Counted from the first letter of the stretch, positions 1 through 7,242 are shown. The stretch: DNA of 7,558 nt from Serpentinimonas sp. (GCA_025458665.1 JALOSG010000131.1:1-7558); one strand, 5' to 3'. Numbers and translations: made by a program. Notes: generated from the letters alone by a model not told the origin.

Positions 1-165
1 CTCGCGCACGCAGGCCTCCACCAGGCCCTCGCCGGCGTCCAGGTGGCCCGCCGGGTTGTTCAGCCGCAGGCCCTCCGGGGTGTGCTCCTCCACCAGCAGG
101 TAGCGCCCGCCCTGTGCCACCACAGCGGCCACGGTCACGCTGGGCTTCCATCTTTCGTTGCTCAT
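1..165 (-). CDS. Nudix hydrolase, NudJ-like (partial, N-terminal 55 residues)
   Basis: This is the first 55 codons of a minus-strand gene that runs off the left edge of the window. The protein begins MSNERWKPSVTVAAVV and contains the first half of a Nudix box: Gly40, five residues, Glu46, seven residues, then Arg54-Glu55 at the window edge. The remaining part of the box (UxEExGU) lies outside. The preceding VTVAAVV strand and the NNPAGHLDAGE stretch resemble E. coli NudJ (phosphatase YmfB), which hydrolyses nucleoside and thiamine pyrophosphates. Members of this family use the box to bind Mg2+ and cleave diphosphates linked to another group. The start at 165 is the only ATG in frame and sits directly before the conserved first strand. 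No Shine-Dalgarno is visible, and a GATAAT hexamer places the predicted transcript start at the A of the ATG. Family call is firm; the exact substrate is not known from 55 residues. Confidence 0.85.
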   Translation of the reverse strand, partial: MSNERWKPSVTVAAVVAQGGRYLLVEEHTPEGLRLNNPAGHLDAGEGLVEACVRE

Positions 166-171
166 GGCGGG

Positions 172-177
172 ATTATC
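172..177 (-). promoter_or_regulatory. Candidate -10 element of the Nudix gene (GATAAT), leaderless arrangement
   Basis: Read on the minus strand, GATAAT is five of six bases of the TATAAT consensus. It ends seven bases before position 165, so a normal sigma-70 start would fall on the A of the Nudix ATG and give an mRNA with no 5' leader. The -35 side is poor: TTGCAC is present but with a spacer of only 14 bp, and 17 bp gives CCCTTG. Inferred from sequence only. Confidence 0.35.
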
Positions 178-181
178 GGCC

Positions 182-210
182 TTGGGCAAAGGTGCAAGGG
201 CTGGTGTAAT
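182..210 (+). promoter_or_regulatory. Candidate sigma-70 promoter of the pnt operon
   Basis: TTGGGC at 182-187 and TGTAAT at 205-210 are separated by 17 bp. TGTAAT matches five of six -10 bases and is preceded by TGg at 202-204, an extended -10 motif that can compensate for the weak -35 (three of six). The start site would be near 217, giving a leader of about 190 nt before pntAA. It is back to back with the Nudix candidate promoter, so the two may share control. The rest of the leader is GC-rich, holds one hairpin and shows no recognised riboswitch. Confidence 0.35.
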
Positions 211-260
211 CTAGAAGGTTATCCGCGAAAAACCACGCTGCTGCATGACGCCAGGCCGCC

Positions 261-284
261 CCGGCCAGGGCTTCGCTGGCCCGG
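261..284 (+). other. GC-rich hairpin in the pntAA leader
   Basis: GGCCAG (263-268) pairs perfectly with CTGGCC (276-281) around a seven-base loop. The stem extends by CC (261-262) with GG (283-284) if C282 is bulged out. No T-run follows, so it is not an intrinsic terminator. It would lie in the untranslated leader of the pnt mRNA if the promoter at 182-210 is right. Such stems are common by chance in GC-rich DNA. Confidence 0.3.
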
Positions 285-405
285 AACGCTTCCCGGACCT
301 CGCTGCGTGTGGTCCAATTCGCGACTTCAGCCGCGCCCATGGGGCGTTAAGCTGGTGACCCCTACCCCGACCAACCAAGTCTGGCAACCGAGTGAGGAGA
401 CCAAT

Positions 406-1554
<1,149 letters not shown>

Positions 1555-1581
1555 CCCGAACAGAACAACAAGGAGCCTCCC

Positions 1582-1905
1582 ATGGACATTTCCCCGGTTG
1601 TTTTCAACCTCATCATTTTTGTACTGGCCATCTACGTGGGCTACCACGTGGTGTGGAACGTGACGCCTGCGCTGCACACGCCGCTCATGGCCGTGACCAA
1701 CGCCATTTCCGCCATCGTGATTGTGGGCGCCATGCTGGCCGCCGCACTGACCGAAACCCCGCTGGCCAAGACCATGGGCGTGCTGGCCGTAGCGCTGGCG
1801 GCGGTGAACGTGTTCGGTGGCTTCCTGGTCACGCGGCGCATGCTGGAGATGTTCAAGAAGAAGGAACGCAAGGCGCCTGCCGCTGCCGAAGGAGCCGGCA
1901 AATGA
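1582..1905 (+). CDS. pntAB: NAD(P)+ transhydrogenase subunit alpha part 2, membrane domain
   Basis: This 107-residue protein supplies the alpha-side membrane helices of the transhydrogenase. In E. coli this part is fused to the C-terminus of PntA; here it is a separate subunit, as in R. rubrum and Thermus. Three hydrophobic helices are visible at about 5-22, 34-56 and 63-84. They are followed by the positively charged stretch RRMLEMFKKKERK and an Ala/Gly-rich tail, which should be cytoplasmic. The segment LHTPLMAVTNAIS (31-43) at the start of helix 2 is a family hallmark. AAGGAG at 1570-1575 lies six bases before the ATG. The stop overlaps the pntB start as ATGA, indicating translational coupling and fixed subunit ratio. 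With PntB (about nine helices) the complex would have about twelve helices per protomer, the expected number for the split form. Confidence 0.95.
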   Translation: MDISPVVFNLIIFVLAIYVGYHVVWNVTPALHTPLMAVTNAISAIVIVGAMLAAALTETPLAKTMGVLAVALAAVNVFGGFLVTRRMLEMFKKKERKAPAAAEGAGK

Positions 1906-3341
1906 GCATGAACCTGGTTGTACTGTTGTACCTGGTGGCCTCGGTGTGCTTCATCCAGGCCCTGAAGGGCCTGAGCCACCCCACCACCTCCATCCGCGGC
2001 AACCTGTTCGGCATGACCGGCATGGGCATTGCCATCTTCACCACGGTGGGGCTTATCGTCACGCTGGCCGAGCAGATGTCGGTGAACGCGGTGAGTGGCC
2101 TCACCTGGGTCATTGTGGGCTTGCTGGTGGGTGGCACTGTGGGCGCCATCATGGCCAAGCGCGTGGAGATGACCAAGATGCCCGAGCTGGTGGCCTTCAT
2201 GCACAGCATGATCGGTCTGGCCGCTGTGTGCATTGCCATTGCCGTGGTGGCCGAACCCTGGGCCTTCAACCTGGCTGAAAAAGGCGGACCCATTCCGTTT
2301 GGCAACAAGATCGAGCTGTTCCTGGGCTCGGCCATTGGTGCCATCACCTTCAGTGGCTCGGTCATTGCGTTCGGTAAGCTCAGCGGCAAGTACAAGTTCC
2401 GCCTGTTCCAGGGCGCACCGGTCACGTTTGCGGGCCAACACATGCTCAACCTTGTGCTGGGTGTGGCGGTGCTGGGCCTGGGTCTGTACTTTGCCTTCAC
2501 CGGCAACTGGACGGCCTTCCTGGTGCTGACCGCACTGAGCTTTGTGCTGGGTGTGCTGATCATCATTCCCATTGGCGGTGCCGACATGCCGGTGGTGGTC
2601 TCCATGCTCAACAGCTACTCGGGCTGGGCGGCGGCGGGCATTGGTTTCAGCCTGAACAACAGCATGCTGATCATTGCCGGCTCGCTGGTGGGCAGTTCGG
2701 GCGCCATCCTGAGCTACATCATGTGCAAGGCCATGAACCGCTCTTTCTTCAACGTGATTCTGGGCGGCTTCGGTGGCGATGCCGGCTCGGGTGCAGCCGC
2801 TGGAGATGGCGTGCAACGCACCGCCAAGAGCGGCAGCGCCGATGACGCGGCCTTCATTCTGGGCAACGCCGAGACCGTGGTGATCGTTCCCGGTTACGGC
2901 CTGGCCGTGGCGCGCGCGCAGCACGCGGTGAAGGAACTGGCCCACAAGCTCACCGAAAAGGGCATCACCGTGAAGTACGCCATCCACCCGGTGGCGGGCC
3001 GCATGCCCGGCCACATGAACGTGCTGCTGGCCGAGGCCGAAGTGCCCTACGACCAGGTGTTCGAGATGGAAGACATCAACGGCGAATTCGGCCAGGTGGA
3101 TGTGGCCATCATCCTGGGTGCCAACGACGTGGTGAACCCCGCCGCGCTGCAGAAGGGCTCGCCCATTTACGGCATGCCCATTCTGGAAGCCTACAAGGCC
3201 AAGACCGTGATCGTGAACAAGCGCTCCATGGCCGCAGGCTATGCGGGCCTGGACAACGAGCTGTTCTACATGGACAAAACCATGATGGTCTTTGGCGACG
3301 CCAAGAAGGTGGTGGAAGACATGACCAAGGCGGTGGAGTAA
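1902..3341 (+). CDS. pntB: NAD(P)+ transhydrogenase subunit beta, proton channel and NADP(H)-binding domain III
   Basis: PntB completes the enzyme that couples inward proton movement to reduction of NADP+ by NADH in the inner membrane. It has 479 residues (E. coli 462). Residues 1 to about 275 form roughly nine membrane helices. They hold the key residues His101 (E. coli beta-His91, in LVAFMHSMIG), Asp228 (beta-Asp213, in IGGADMPVVV) and Asn237 (beta-Asn222, in SMLNSYSGW). After a polar hinge at about 292-315 comes the NADP(H) domain, with GYGLAVA at 331-337, HPVAGRMPGHMNVLLAE at 362-378, GANDVVNPA at 406-414 and KRSMAAGYAG at 440-449, where Lys-Arg-Ser contacts the 2'-phosphate of NADP. The ATG at 1902 is preferred over 1908 because AAGGAG (1889-1894) lies seven bases upstream and it overlaps the pntAB stop. 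An intrinsic terminator follows at 3435-3459. All catalytic residues appear intact. Confidence 0.97.
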   Translation: MSMNLVVLLYLVASVCFIQALKGLSHPTTSIRGNLFGMTGMGIAIFTTVGLIVTLAEQMSVNAVSGLTWVIVGLLVGGTVGAIMAKRVEMTKMPELVAFMHSMIGLAAVCIAIAVVAEPWAFNLAEKGGPIPFGNKIELFLGSAIGAITFSGSVIAFGKLSGKYKFRLFQGAPVTFAGQHMLNLVLGVAVLGLGLYFAFTGNWTAFLVLTALSFVLGVLIIIPIGGADMPVVVSMLNSYSGWAAAGIGFSLNNSMLIIAGSLVGSSGAILSYIMCKAMNRSFFNVILGGFGGDAGSGAAAGDGVQRTAKSGSADDAAFILGNAETVVIVPGYGLAVARAQHAVKELAHKLTEKGITVKYAIHPVAGRMPGHMNVLLAEAEVPYDQVFEMEDINGEFGQVDVAIILGANDVVNPAALQKGSPIYGMPILEAYKAKTVIVNKRSMAAGYAGLDNELFYMDKTMMVFGDAKKVVEDMTKAVE

Positions 3342-3370
3342 GCCACCGCCTGTCTGGATTGCGGCCGGGT

Positions 3371-3396
3371 ACCGGGTTTTCAGGGGGCAACCCGGT
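3371..3396 (+). repeat. Perfect 8-bp inverted repeat downstream of pntB
   Basis: ACCGGGTT (3371-3378) pairs exactly with AACCCGGT (3389-3396) around a ten-base loop. No T-run follows on either strand, so it is not an intrinsic terminator by itself. It lies 30 bases after the pntB stop and 38 bases before the true terminator, so it would form in the 3' end of the pnt mRNA, where it could slow exonuclease decay. It could also be a DNA-binding site; the sequence does not decide. Confidence 0.45.
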
Positions 3397-3434
3397 GAGA
3401 ACCTAGTGAAAACCCCAATCCGAAATGACCACTC

Positions 3435-3459
3435 AAAGCCGGGCCCGTCCCGGCTTTTT
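3435..3459 (+). terminator. Intrinsic terminator of the pnt operon
   Basis: AAAGCCGGG (3435-3443) and CCCGGCTTT (3449-3457) form a perfect nine-base stem with a CCCGT loop, and the strand continues as TT for a five-base T-run (3455-3459). This is a textbook Rho-independent terminator ending the pntAA-pntAB-pntB transcript. The A-run on the left side makes it usable in both directions, although no minus-strand gene approaches from the right. It separates the pnt operon from fadD. Confidence 0.85.
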
Positions 3460-3472
3460 GCTGCCCCTGCCG

Positions 3473-3478
3473 GATAAT
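3473..3478 (+). promoter_or_regulatory. Candidate -10 element upstream of fadD (GATAAT)
   Basis: GATAAT matches five of six bases of the -10 consensus and lies between the pnt terminator and fadD, where a promoter is expected. The predicted start (about 3485) falls at the first base of the 11-bp tandem repeat, leaving a leader of about 87 nt. No good -35 hexamer is present at 16-18 bp (CCGGCT at 17 bp), so an activator may be needed or the true promoter may lie elsewhere. Confidence 0.3.
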
Positions 3479-3484
3479 GCCCGT

Positions 3485-3506
3485 TGTCAGTTTTGTGTCA
3501 GTTTTG
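3485..3506 (+). repeat. Perfect tandem repeat, two 11-bp units (TGTCAGTTTTG)
   Basis: TGTCAGTTTTG occurs twice head to tail without any spacer, at 3485-3495 and 3496-3506. The unit is close to one helical turn, so both copies face the same side of DNA. It is AT-richer than its surroundings and lies just downstream of the candidate fadD -10 element, a plausible operator position. It does not clearly match the FadR or PsrA palindromes known to control fatty acid genes. Chance replication slippage is the alternative. Confidence 0.6.
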
Positions 3507-3571
3507 GCGCACCCCACCGCCCTGCACAACGCCAAGCGCAAGACCTGCCGATAACGATAACGGAGCTTCCC

Positions 3572-5290
3572 ATGACCGAAACCACCCTGGCCCACGCCTC
3601 CCTGGCGGGCACCACCGCGGCCGACCGCCCCTGGCTGAAGTCCTACCCGCCCGGCGTACCGGCCACCATCGACCCCGGCGCCTACCGCTCGCTGGTGGAG
3701 CTTATGGAGCAGAGCTTCCAGCGCTACGCCGATCGGGCTGCCTACAGTTTCCTGGGCAAGGACTTCAGCTACGCCTACACCGAGCGCCAGTCCACCGCCC
3801 TGGCCGCCTACCTGCAAGGCCTGGGTCTGGCGCGTGGGGACCGCGTGGCCGTGATGATGCCCAATGTGCCGCAGTACCCGATTGCGGTGGCGGCCATTTT
3901 GCGCGCCGGCTTCGTGGTGGTGAACGTGAACCCGCTCTATACCCCGCGCGAGCTGGAACACCAGCTGAAAGACTCGGGTGCCAAAGCCATCGTCATCATC
4001 GAGAACTTTGCCGCCACGCTGGCTGCGTGCATCCACAACACACCCGTGAAGCACGTGGTGTTGGCCGCCATGGGCGATTTGCTCGGCTTGAAAGGCGCCG
4101 TGGTGAACCTGGTGGTGCGCCGGGTGAAGAAGCTGGTGCCCGCCTTCCATTTGCCTGGCGCCGTGCGTTTCAACGAAGCTCTGGCGCGTGGCGCGCGGGG
4201 CAGCTTCAAGCGCGCCGAACTGGGCCCGGACGATGTGGCCCTGCTGCAGTACACCGGTGGCACCACCGGTGTGAGCAAAGGCGCTGTGCTGCTGCACCGC
4301 AACGTGATGGCCAACATGCTGCAGTCCGAAGCCTGGAACGATCCCGCCATGCAGCGCATTCCGGCCCATGAGCAGCCCACCAGCGTGTGCGCGCTGCCGC
4401 TGTACCACATCTTCGCCTTCACGGTGAACATGATGCTGGGCATGCGCACCGGCGGCAAGACCATCCTCATTCCCAACCCGCGCGACTTGCCTGCCGTGCT
4501 CAAGGAGTTGAGCCAGCACACCTTCCACAGCTTTCCGGCGGTGAACACGCTGTTCAACGCGCTGCTCAACCACCCCGATTTCGATACCGTGAACTGGAAG
4601 AACCTGAAGGTGTCGGTGGGCGGTGGCATGGCGGTGCAGGGCGCCGTGGCCAAACGCTGGCTGGAGCGCACGGGTTGTCCCATCTGCGAGGGCTATGGCC
4701 TGTCGGAAACCAGCCCGTCGGCCAGCTGCAACCCGGTCACGGCGCAGGAGTACAGCGGCAACATCGGGCTGCCGTTGCCCAGCACCGACATGAAATGCAT
4801 CGACGACGATGGCCGTGAGGTGCCCCTGGGCCAGCCCGGGGAGATTGCCATCAAGGGCCCGCAGGTCATGGCCGGCTACTGGCAGCGCCCGGACGAGACC
4901 GCCAAGGTCATGACCGAAGACGGCTGGTTCAAGAGCGGCGACGTGGGGGTGATGGACGAGCGCGGCTACTTCCGCATCGTGGACCGGAAGAAGGACATGA
5001 TCCTCATCAGCGGCTTCAACGTGTACCCCAACGAGGTGGAGGACGTGGTGGCCCAGCTGGAAGGCGTGATGGAGTGCGCCGTGGTGGGCGTGCCCGATGC
5101 GCATTCGGGCGAGGCAGTGAAGCTGGTGATCGTGAAGAAAGACCCTGCACTCAGCGAAGCCCAGGTGCGTGAATTCTGCAAGTCGCGCCTGACCGGCTAC
5201 AAGCAGCCCAAGGTGATCGAGTTCCGCGAGGAGCTGCCCAAGACGCCGGTGGGCAAGATCCTCCGCCGGGAGCTGCGCGACAAGGCCTGA
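3572..5290 (+). CDS. fadD: Long-chain fatty acid-CoA ligase (AMP-forming acyl-CoA synthetase)
   Basis: FadD activates free fatty acids with ATP and CoA to acyl-CoA and AMP plus pyrophosphate, the entry step to beta-oxidation; it acts at the inner face of the cytoplasmic membrane. The 572-residue product is close to E. coli FadD (561). Motifs of the ANL superfamily appear in order: phosphate-binding loop YTGGTTGVSKGA (227-238), PLYHIF with His279 (276-281), GYGLSETSP (374-382), GWFKSGDVG with Asp457 (451-459), the hinge/linker region DRKKDMILISGFNVYPNEVE from 471 with Arg472, and PKTPVGKILRR (556-566), whose Lys562 is the adenylation lysine. The ATG at 3572 follows GGAG (3562-3565) by six bases; the frame remains open upstream to 3425, but that segment overlaps the terminator and tandem repeat and is not family-like. 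Transcribed separately from pntB. Chain-length preference cannot be read from sequence alone. Confidence 0.95.
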   Translation: MTETTLAHASLAGTTAADRPWLKSYPPGVPATIDPGAYRSLVELMEQSFQRYADRAAYSFLGKDFSYAYTERQSTALAAYLQGLGLARGDRVAVMMPNVPQYPIAVAAILRAGFVVVNVNPLYTPRELEHQLKDSGAKAIVIIENFAATLAACIHNTPVKHVVLAAMGDLLGLKGAVVNLVVRRVKKLVPAFHLPGAVRFNEALARGARGSFKRAELGPDDVALLQYTGGTTGVSKGAVLLHRNVMANMLQSEAWNDPAMQRIPAHEQPTSVCALPLYHIFAFTVNMMLGMRTGGKTILIPNPRDLPAVLKELSQHTFHSFPAVNTLFNALLNHPDFDTVNWKNLKVSVGGGMAVQGAVAKRWLERTGCPICEGYGLSETSPSASCNPVTAQEYSGNIGLPLPSTDMKCIDDDGREVPLGQPGEIAIKGPQVMAGYWQRPDETAKVMTEDGWFKSGDVGVMDERGYFRIVDRKKDMILISGFNVYPNEVEDVVAQLEGVMECAVVGVPDAHSGEAVKLVIVKKDPALSEAQVREFCKSRLTGYKQPKVIEFREELPKTPVGKILRRELRDKA

Positions 5291-5292
5291 CC

Positions 5293-5321
5293 CTGGAAAC
5301 CGCCGGCTATCGGCTTACACT
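5293..5321 (+). promoter_or_regulatory. Weak candidate promoter upstream of mtnN
   Basis: In the 63-base gap between fadD and mtnN, TACACT (5316-5321) matches four of six -10 bases and CTGGAA (5293-5298) matches three of six -35 bases at a 17-bp spacer. No terminator lies between the genes, so mtnN could be read through from fadD, with this as a possible internal promoter. Confidence 0.2.
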
Positions 5322-5353
5322 GCAGGCAAACACAGCCCCTACGGAGACCGCCC

Positions 5354-6106
5354 ATGAGCCGCATTGCCGTCATCAGCGCCCTGCACGAAGAGCTGGCCGA
5401 GGTGCTGGCGCTCATGGACAACGGCACCCAGCACCGCTGGGGTGGCCGCGACTACTGGCAAGGGCCCTTGCACGGCCATGAGGTGGTGGCGGTGCAGACC
5501 GGCATCGGCAAGGTGGCGGCTGCCGCCACGGCCGCCGTGCTGCTGCAGCGTTTCCCTGCCGATTACGTGATATTCACCGGGGTGGCCGGCGGGCTGTCCC
5601 CCAGCGTGCAGGTGGGCGACATGGTGGTGGGGCAGCGTTACCTGCAGCACGACCTTGACGTGTCCCCGCTGTTCCCGCCCCACGTGGTGCCGGGGTATGG
5701 CCGTGCCGAATTCGAGGCCGACCGCGTGCTGGCGCAGGTACTCATGGAAGCCGCCCGAGACACCGTGACCTGGCTCCCCAAGCTGTTCGACACCGTGACG
5801 ATTCCCGCTCTGGGTCTGCACCGGCCTACCGCCCACGAAGGCTTGCTGATCTGCGGCGACCGCTTCGTCTCCACCCAGGCGGAAAGCGATGCCCTGCGTG
5901 CCGCCCACCCGCAAGCGCTGGCGGTGGACATGGAAAGCGCCGCCGTGGCGCAGGTCTGTCTGGACCACGGCGTGCCGTTTGCGGCGGTGCGCACCATTTC
6001 CGACCGCGCCGACGACGAAGCCCACGTGGACTTCCAGCACTTCCTGCAACAGGTGGCGCGCCACTGCAGCGCACGCGTGGTGCGCAAGGCGCTCAACCTG
6101 CTCTGA
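5354..6106 (+). CDS. mtnN: 5'-methylthioadenosine/S-adenosylhomocysteine nucleosidase
   Basis: MtnN splits adenine from methylthioadenosine and S-adenosylhomocysteine, by-products of polyamine synthesis and of methyltransferases, feeding methionine recycling and the activated methyl cycle in the cytoplasm. The 250-residue product has the family landmarks: Glu13 in SALHEEL (E. coli Glu12), TGIGKVAAA (49-57), TGVAGGL (75-81), VDMESAAV (191-198) with ribose-binding Met193 and Glu194, and ISDRAD (215-220) with the catalytic acid Asp217 (E. coli Asp197). It is about 18 residues longer than E. coli MtnN, because of extra sequence at about 137-160 just before the EGLLICGD strand. The ATG at 5354 follows GGAG (5343-5346) by seven bases. 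Sixty-three bases separate it from fadD on the same strand. Related phosphorylase-superfamily enzymes (futalosine hydrolase, hopanoid-associated phosphorylase) are less likely given the conserved Met-Glu pair and the ISD acid together with Glu13. Confidence 0.88.
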   Translation: MSRIAVISALHEELAEVLALMDNGTQHRWGGRDYWQGPLHGHEVVAVQTGIGKVAAAATAAVLLQRFPADYVIFTGVAGGLSPSVQVGDMVVGQRYLQHDLDVSPLFPPHVVPGYGRAEFEADRVLAQVLMEAARDTVTWLPKLFDTVTIPALGLHRPTAHEGLLICGDRFVSTQAESDALRAAHPQALAVDMESAAVAQVCLDHGVPFAAVRTISDRADDEAHVDFQHFLQQVARHCSARVVRKALNLL

Positions 6107-6132
6107 CGCTGGCCGAACTCAGCGCAGCCAGC
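6107..6132 (+). other. Competing short hairpins at the mtnN/corA convergent junction
   Basis: Only 12 bases separate the two convergent stop codons. GCTGGC (6108-6113) can pair with GCCAGC (6127-6132), and alternatively CGCTG (6107-6111) with CAGCG (6120-6124). Neither is followed by a T-run, so neither is a clear intrinsic terminator. Part of each stem lies in the corA coding end, which may explain the base composition. Confidence 0.25.
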
Positions 6133-7105
6133 CACGCTTCCTGAAGTAGACCATCGGCACCACGGCCGACAGAATCATCAGAGCAATGGCGAACGGGTAG
6201 CCGTACTGCCACTGCAGTTCCGGCATGAAGGCGAAGTTCATGCCGTAGCTGCTGGCCACCAGCGTTGGCGGCAGCAAGGACACGCTGGCCACCGAGAAGA
6301 TCTTGATGATCTTGTTCTGGTTGATGTTGATGAAACCGATGGTGGCGTCCATCAGGAAGTTGATCTTCTCGAACATGAAGGCCGTGTGGCTGTCCAGCGA
6401 ATCCAGGTCGCGCAGAATCTGGCGCGCGTCCTCGAACTGCTCCGCGCTCAGCAGGCGGGTGCGCATCATGAAACTCAGGGCGCGCCGGGTGTCCATCATG
6501 TTGCGCCGTATGCGCCCGGACATGTCCTCGTGGCGCGCAATGCCGGCCAGCACTTCCGAGGCGATCGCATCGGTCACTTCGCCCGACAGCACCTTGGCGC
6601 TGATTTGCTCCAGGTCGTCGTAGATTTCCTCCACGGTATCGGCGCAGTACTCGGCATCGGTGTCGTACAGGCTGAGCAGCACATCCTTGGCGTCTTTGAT
6701 GAGGCCAGGCATGCGGCGCGCGCGCAGGCGCAGCAGCCGGAACACGGGCACGTCCTCGTCGTGGATGGAGAACAGCACGCCACGGCTTTTCAGGGCGTCG
6801 TTCTGCTCATTCAGGATGAAGGCCACCCGCACCACGCGCGGGTTTTCCTCGTCGTCAATCAAGAAGTCGCTTCGGACGTGGAGCTCGCCGTTGTCTTCCT
6901 CGAAGAAACGCGCGGACTCCTCGATGTCCTCGTCCATGGCGTCTTCGGGGATGCTCAGTCCGAAGTGCTGACGCACCCAGCGCCGCTCCTCCACCGTGGG
7001 CGATTCCAGGTCCACCCAGATGGGGTGGAACTGCGCCAGGGCCTCCAGCGATTCGATCTCTTCCTGGAACAGACGGCCGTTGGCTAGGGTGAAGACGTTG
7101 AGCAT
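6119..7105 (-). CDS. corA: Magnesium/cobalt transport protein CorA
   Basis: CorA forms a homopentameric channel in the inner membrane that takes up Mg2+ (also Co2+ and Ni2+) driven by membrane potential. The 328-residue product (E. coli 316) has a large, acidic cytoplasmic N-terminal domain (1 to about 250), including the EDAMDEDIEESARFFEED stretch at 54-71. A long stalk helix leads into TM1 at about 268-287. The signature YGMNF (287-291, GMN at 288-290) ends TM1 as the selectivity filter, followed by the periplasmic loop MPEL (294-297). TM2 spans about 303-321, and the chain ends in the basic tail FRKRGWLR. The start at 7105 follows AGGGAG (complement of 7111-7116) by five bases. It converges on mtnN and is divergent from hpf; an extended -10 element lies upstream at 7171-7179. 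All family hallmarks are intact. Confidence 0.96.
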   Translation of the reverse strand: MLNVFTLANGRLFQEEIESLEALAQFHPIWVDLESPTVEERRWVRQHFGLSIPEDAMDEDIEESARFFEEDNGELHVRSDFLIDDEENPRVVRVAFILNEQNDALKSRGVLFSIHDEDVPVFRLLRLRARRMPGLIKDAKDVLLSLYDTDAEYCADTVEEIYDDLEQISAKVLSGEVTDAIASEVLAGIARHEDMSGRIRRNMMDTRRALSFMMRTRLLSAEQFEDARQILRDLDSLDSHTAFMFEKINFLMDATIGFININQNKIIKIFSVASVSLLPPTLVASSYGMNFAFMPELQWQYGYPFAIALMILSAVVPMVYFRKRGWLR

Positions 7106-7170
7106 GCGGGCTCCCTGGGCAGACGGGCGGTGAGGCGGAAGGGCGGAAGGCGAACCGCCATCAACCCGAA

Positions 7171-7179
7171 ATTATGGCA
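7171..7179 (-). promoter_or_regulatory. Candidate extended -10 promoter of corA
   Basis: On the minus strand the sequence reads TGCCATAAT, an extended -10 (TGn followed by CATAAT, five of six consensus bases). Transcription would start near 7164, giving a leader of about 60 nt before the corA ATG. No good -35 is seen at 17 bp (AAATTG), which an extended -10 can tolerate. The leader shows no recognisable Mg2+ riboswitch; it is short and made of repeated CCGCC-type tracts. Confidence 0.4.
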
Positions 7180-7186
7180 CCCCTTT

Positions 7187-7220
7187 GTGGCAGCAATTTG
7201 TTGCAGTGCAAGCTTGCCAC
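7187..7220. repeat. Inverted TGGCA/TGCCA half-sites in the corA-hpf intergenic region
   Basis: GTGGCA (7187-7192) and TGCCAC (7215-7220) form a six-base inverted repeat with a 22-bp spacer. A further TGGCA lies at 7175-7179, 13 bp before the second TGGCA. A perfect ten-base palindrome GCAAGCTTGC (7208-7217) overlaps the right arm and the hpf -35 box. The cluster sits between the two divergent promoters, where a shared regulator would bind. Chance is possible. A sigma-54 promoter was considered here but the spacing is wrong. Confidence 0.3.
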
Positions 7221-7242
7221 CCGGTGCGCTTGCGGGCATAGT
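7214..7242 (+). promoter_or_regulatory. Candidate sigma-70 promoter of hpf
   Basis: TTGCCA (7214-7219, five of six -35 bases) and CATAGT (7237-7242, four of six -10 bases) are exactly 17 bp apart. The start would be near 7249, giving a leader of about 100 nt ahead of hpf that includes the hairpin at 7293-7318. This is the best -35/-10 pair in the window. Confidence 0.5.

Noticed and set aside
43..405. Upstream in-frame extension of pntAA by 121 codons
   Set aside because: The extension overlaps the Nudix gene and the promoter region, is not family-like, and the ATG at 406 has a good ribosome binding site with homology from the first residues.
1641..3014. 457-codon open frame on the minus strand opposite pntAB and pntB
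   Set aside because: Same antisense artefact, rich in His, Gln and Ala, spanning two genuine genes and lacking family features.
3550..3561. GATAAC repeated twice just before the fadD ribosome binding site
   Set aside because: A six-base unit repeated twice is too short to distinguish from chance, and a -10 role would place the start inside or after the ribosome binding site.
3425..3571. Upstream in-frame extension of fadD by 49 codons
   Set aside because: It would translate through the pnt terminator and the tandem repeat; the ATG at 3572 has GGAG at a proper distance and gives the usual FadD length.
3380..5104. 574-codon open frame on the minus strand opposite fadD
   Set aside because: Longer than fadD itself is needed to explain nothing: composition is His/Val/Gly-rich noise, it covers the pnt terminator region and fadD, and fadD has all catalytic motifs in the forward frame.
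6386..7087. 233-codon plus-strand open frame opposite corA
   Set aside because: Antisense to CorA, which carries the full GMN signature; the plus-strand product is His/Val/Gln-rich and unlike any family.
7175..7206. Possible sigma-54 promoter (TGGCA with downstream TTGCA) ahead of hpf
   Set aside because: The TGGCA at 7188 and TTGCA at 7201 are two bases too far apart for the strict -24/-12 spacing, and the TGGCA at 7175 has no TTGC at the right distance.
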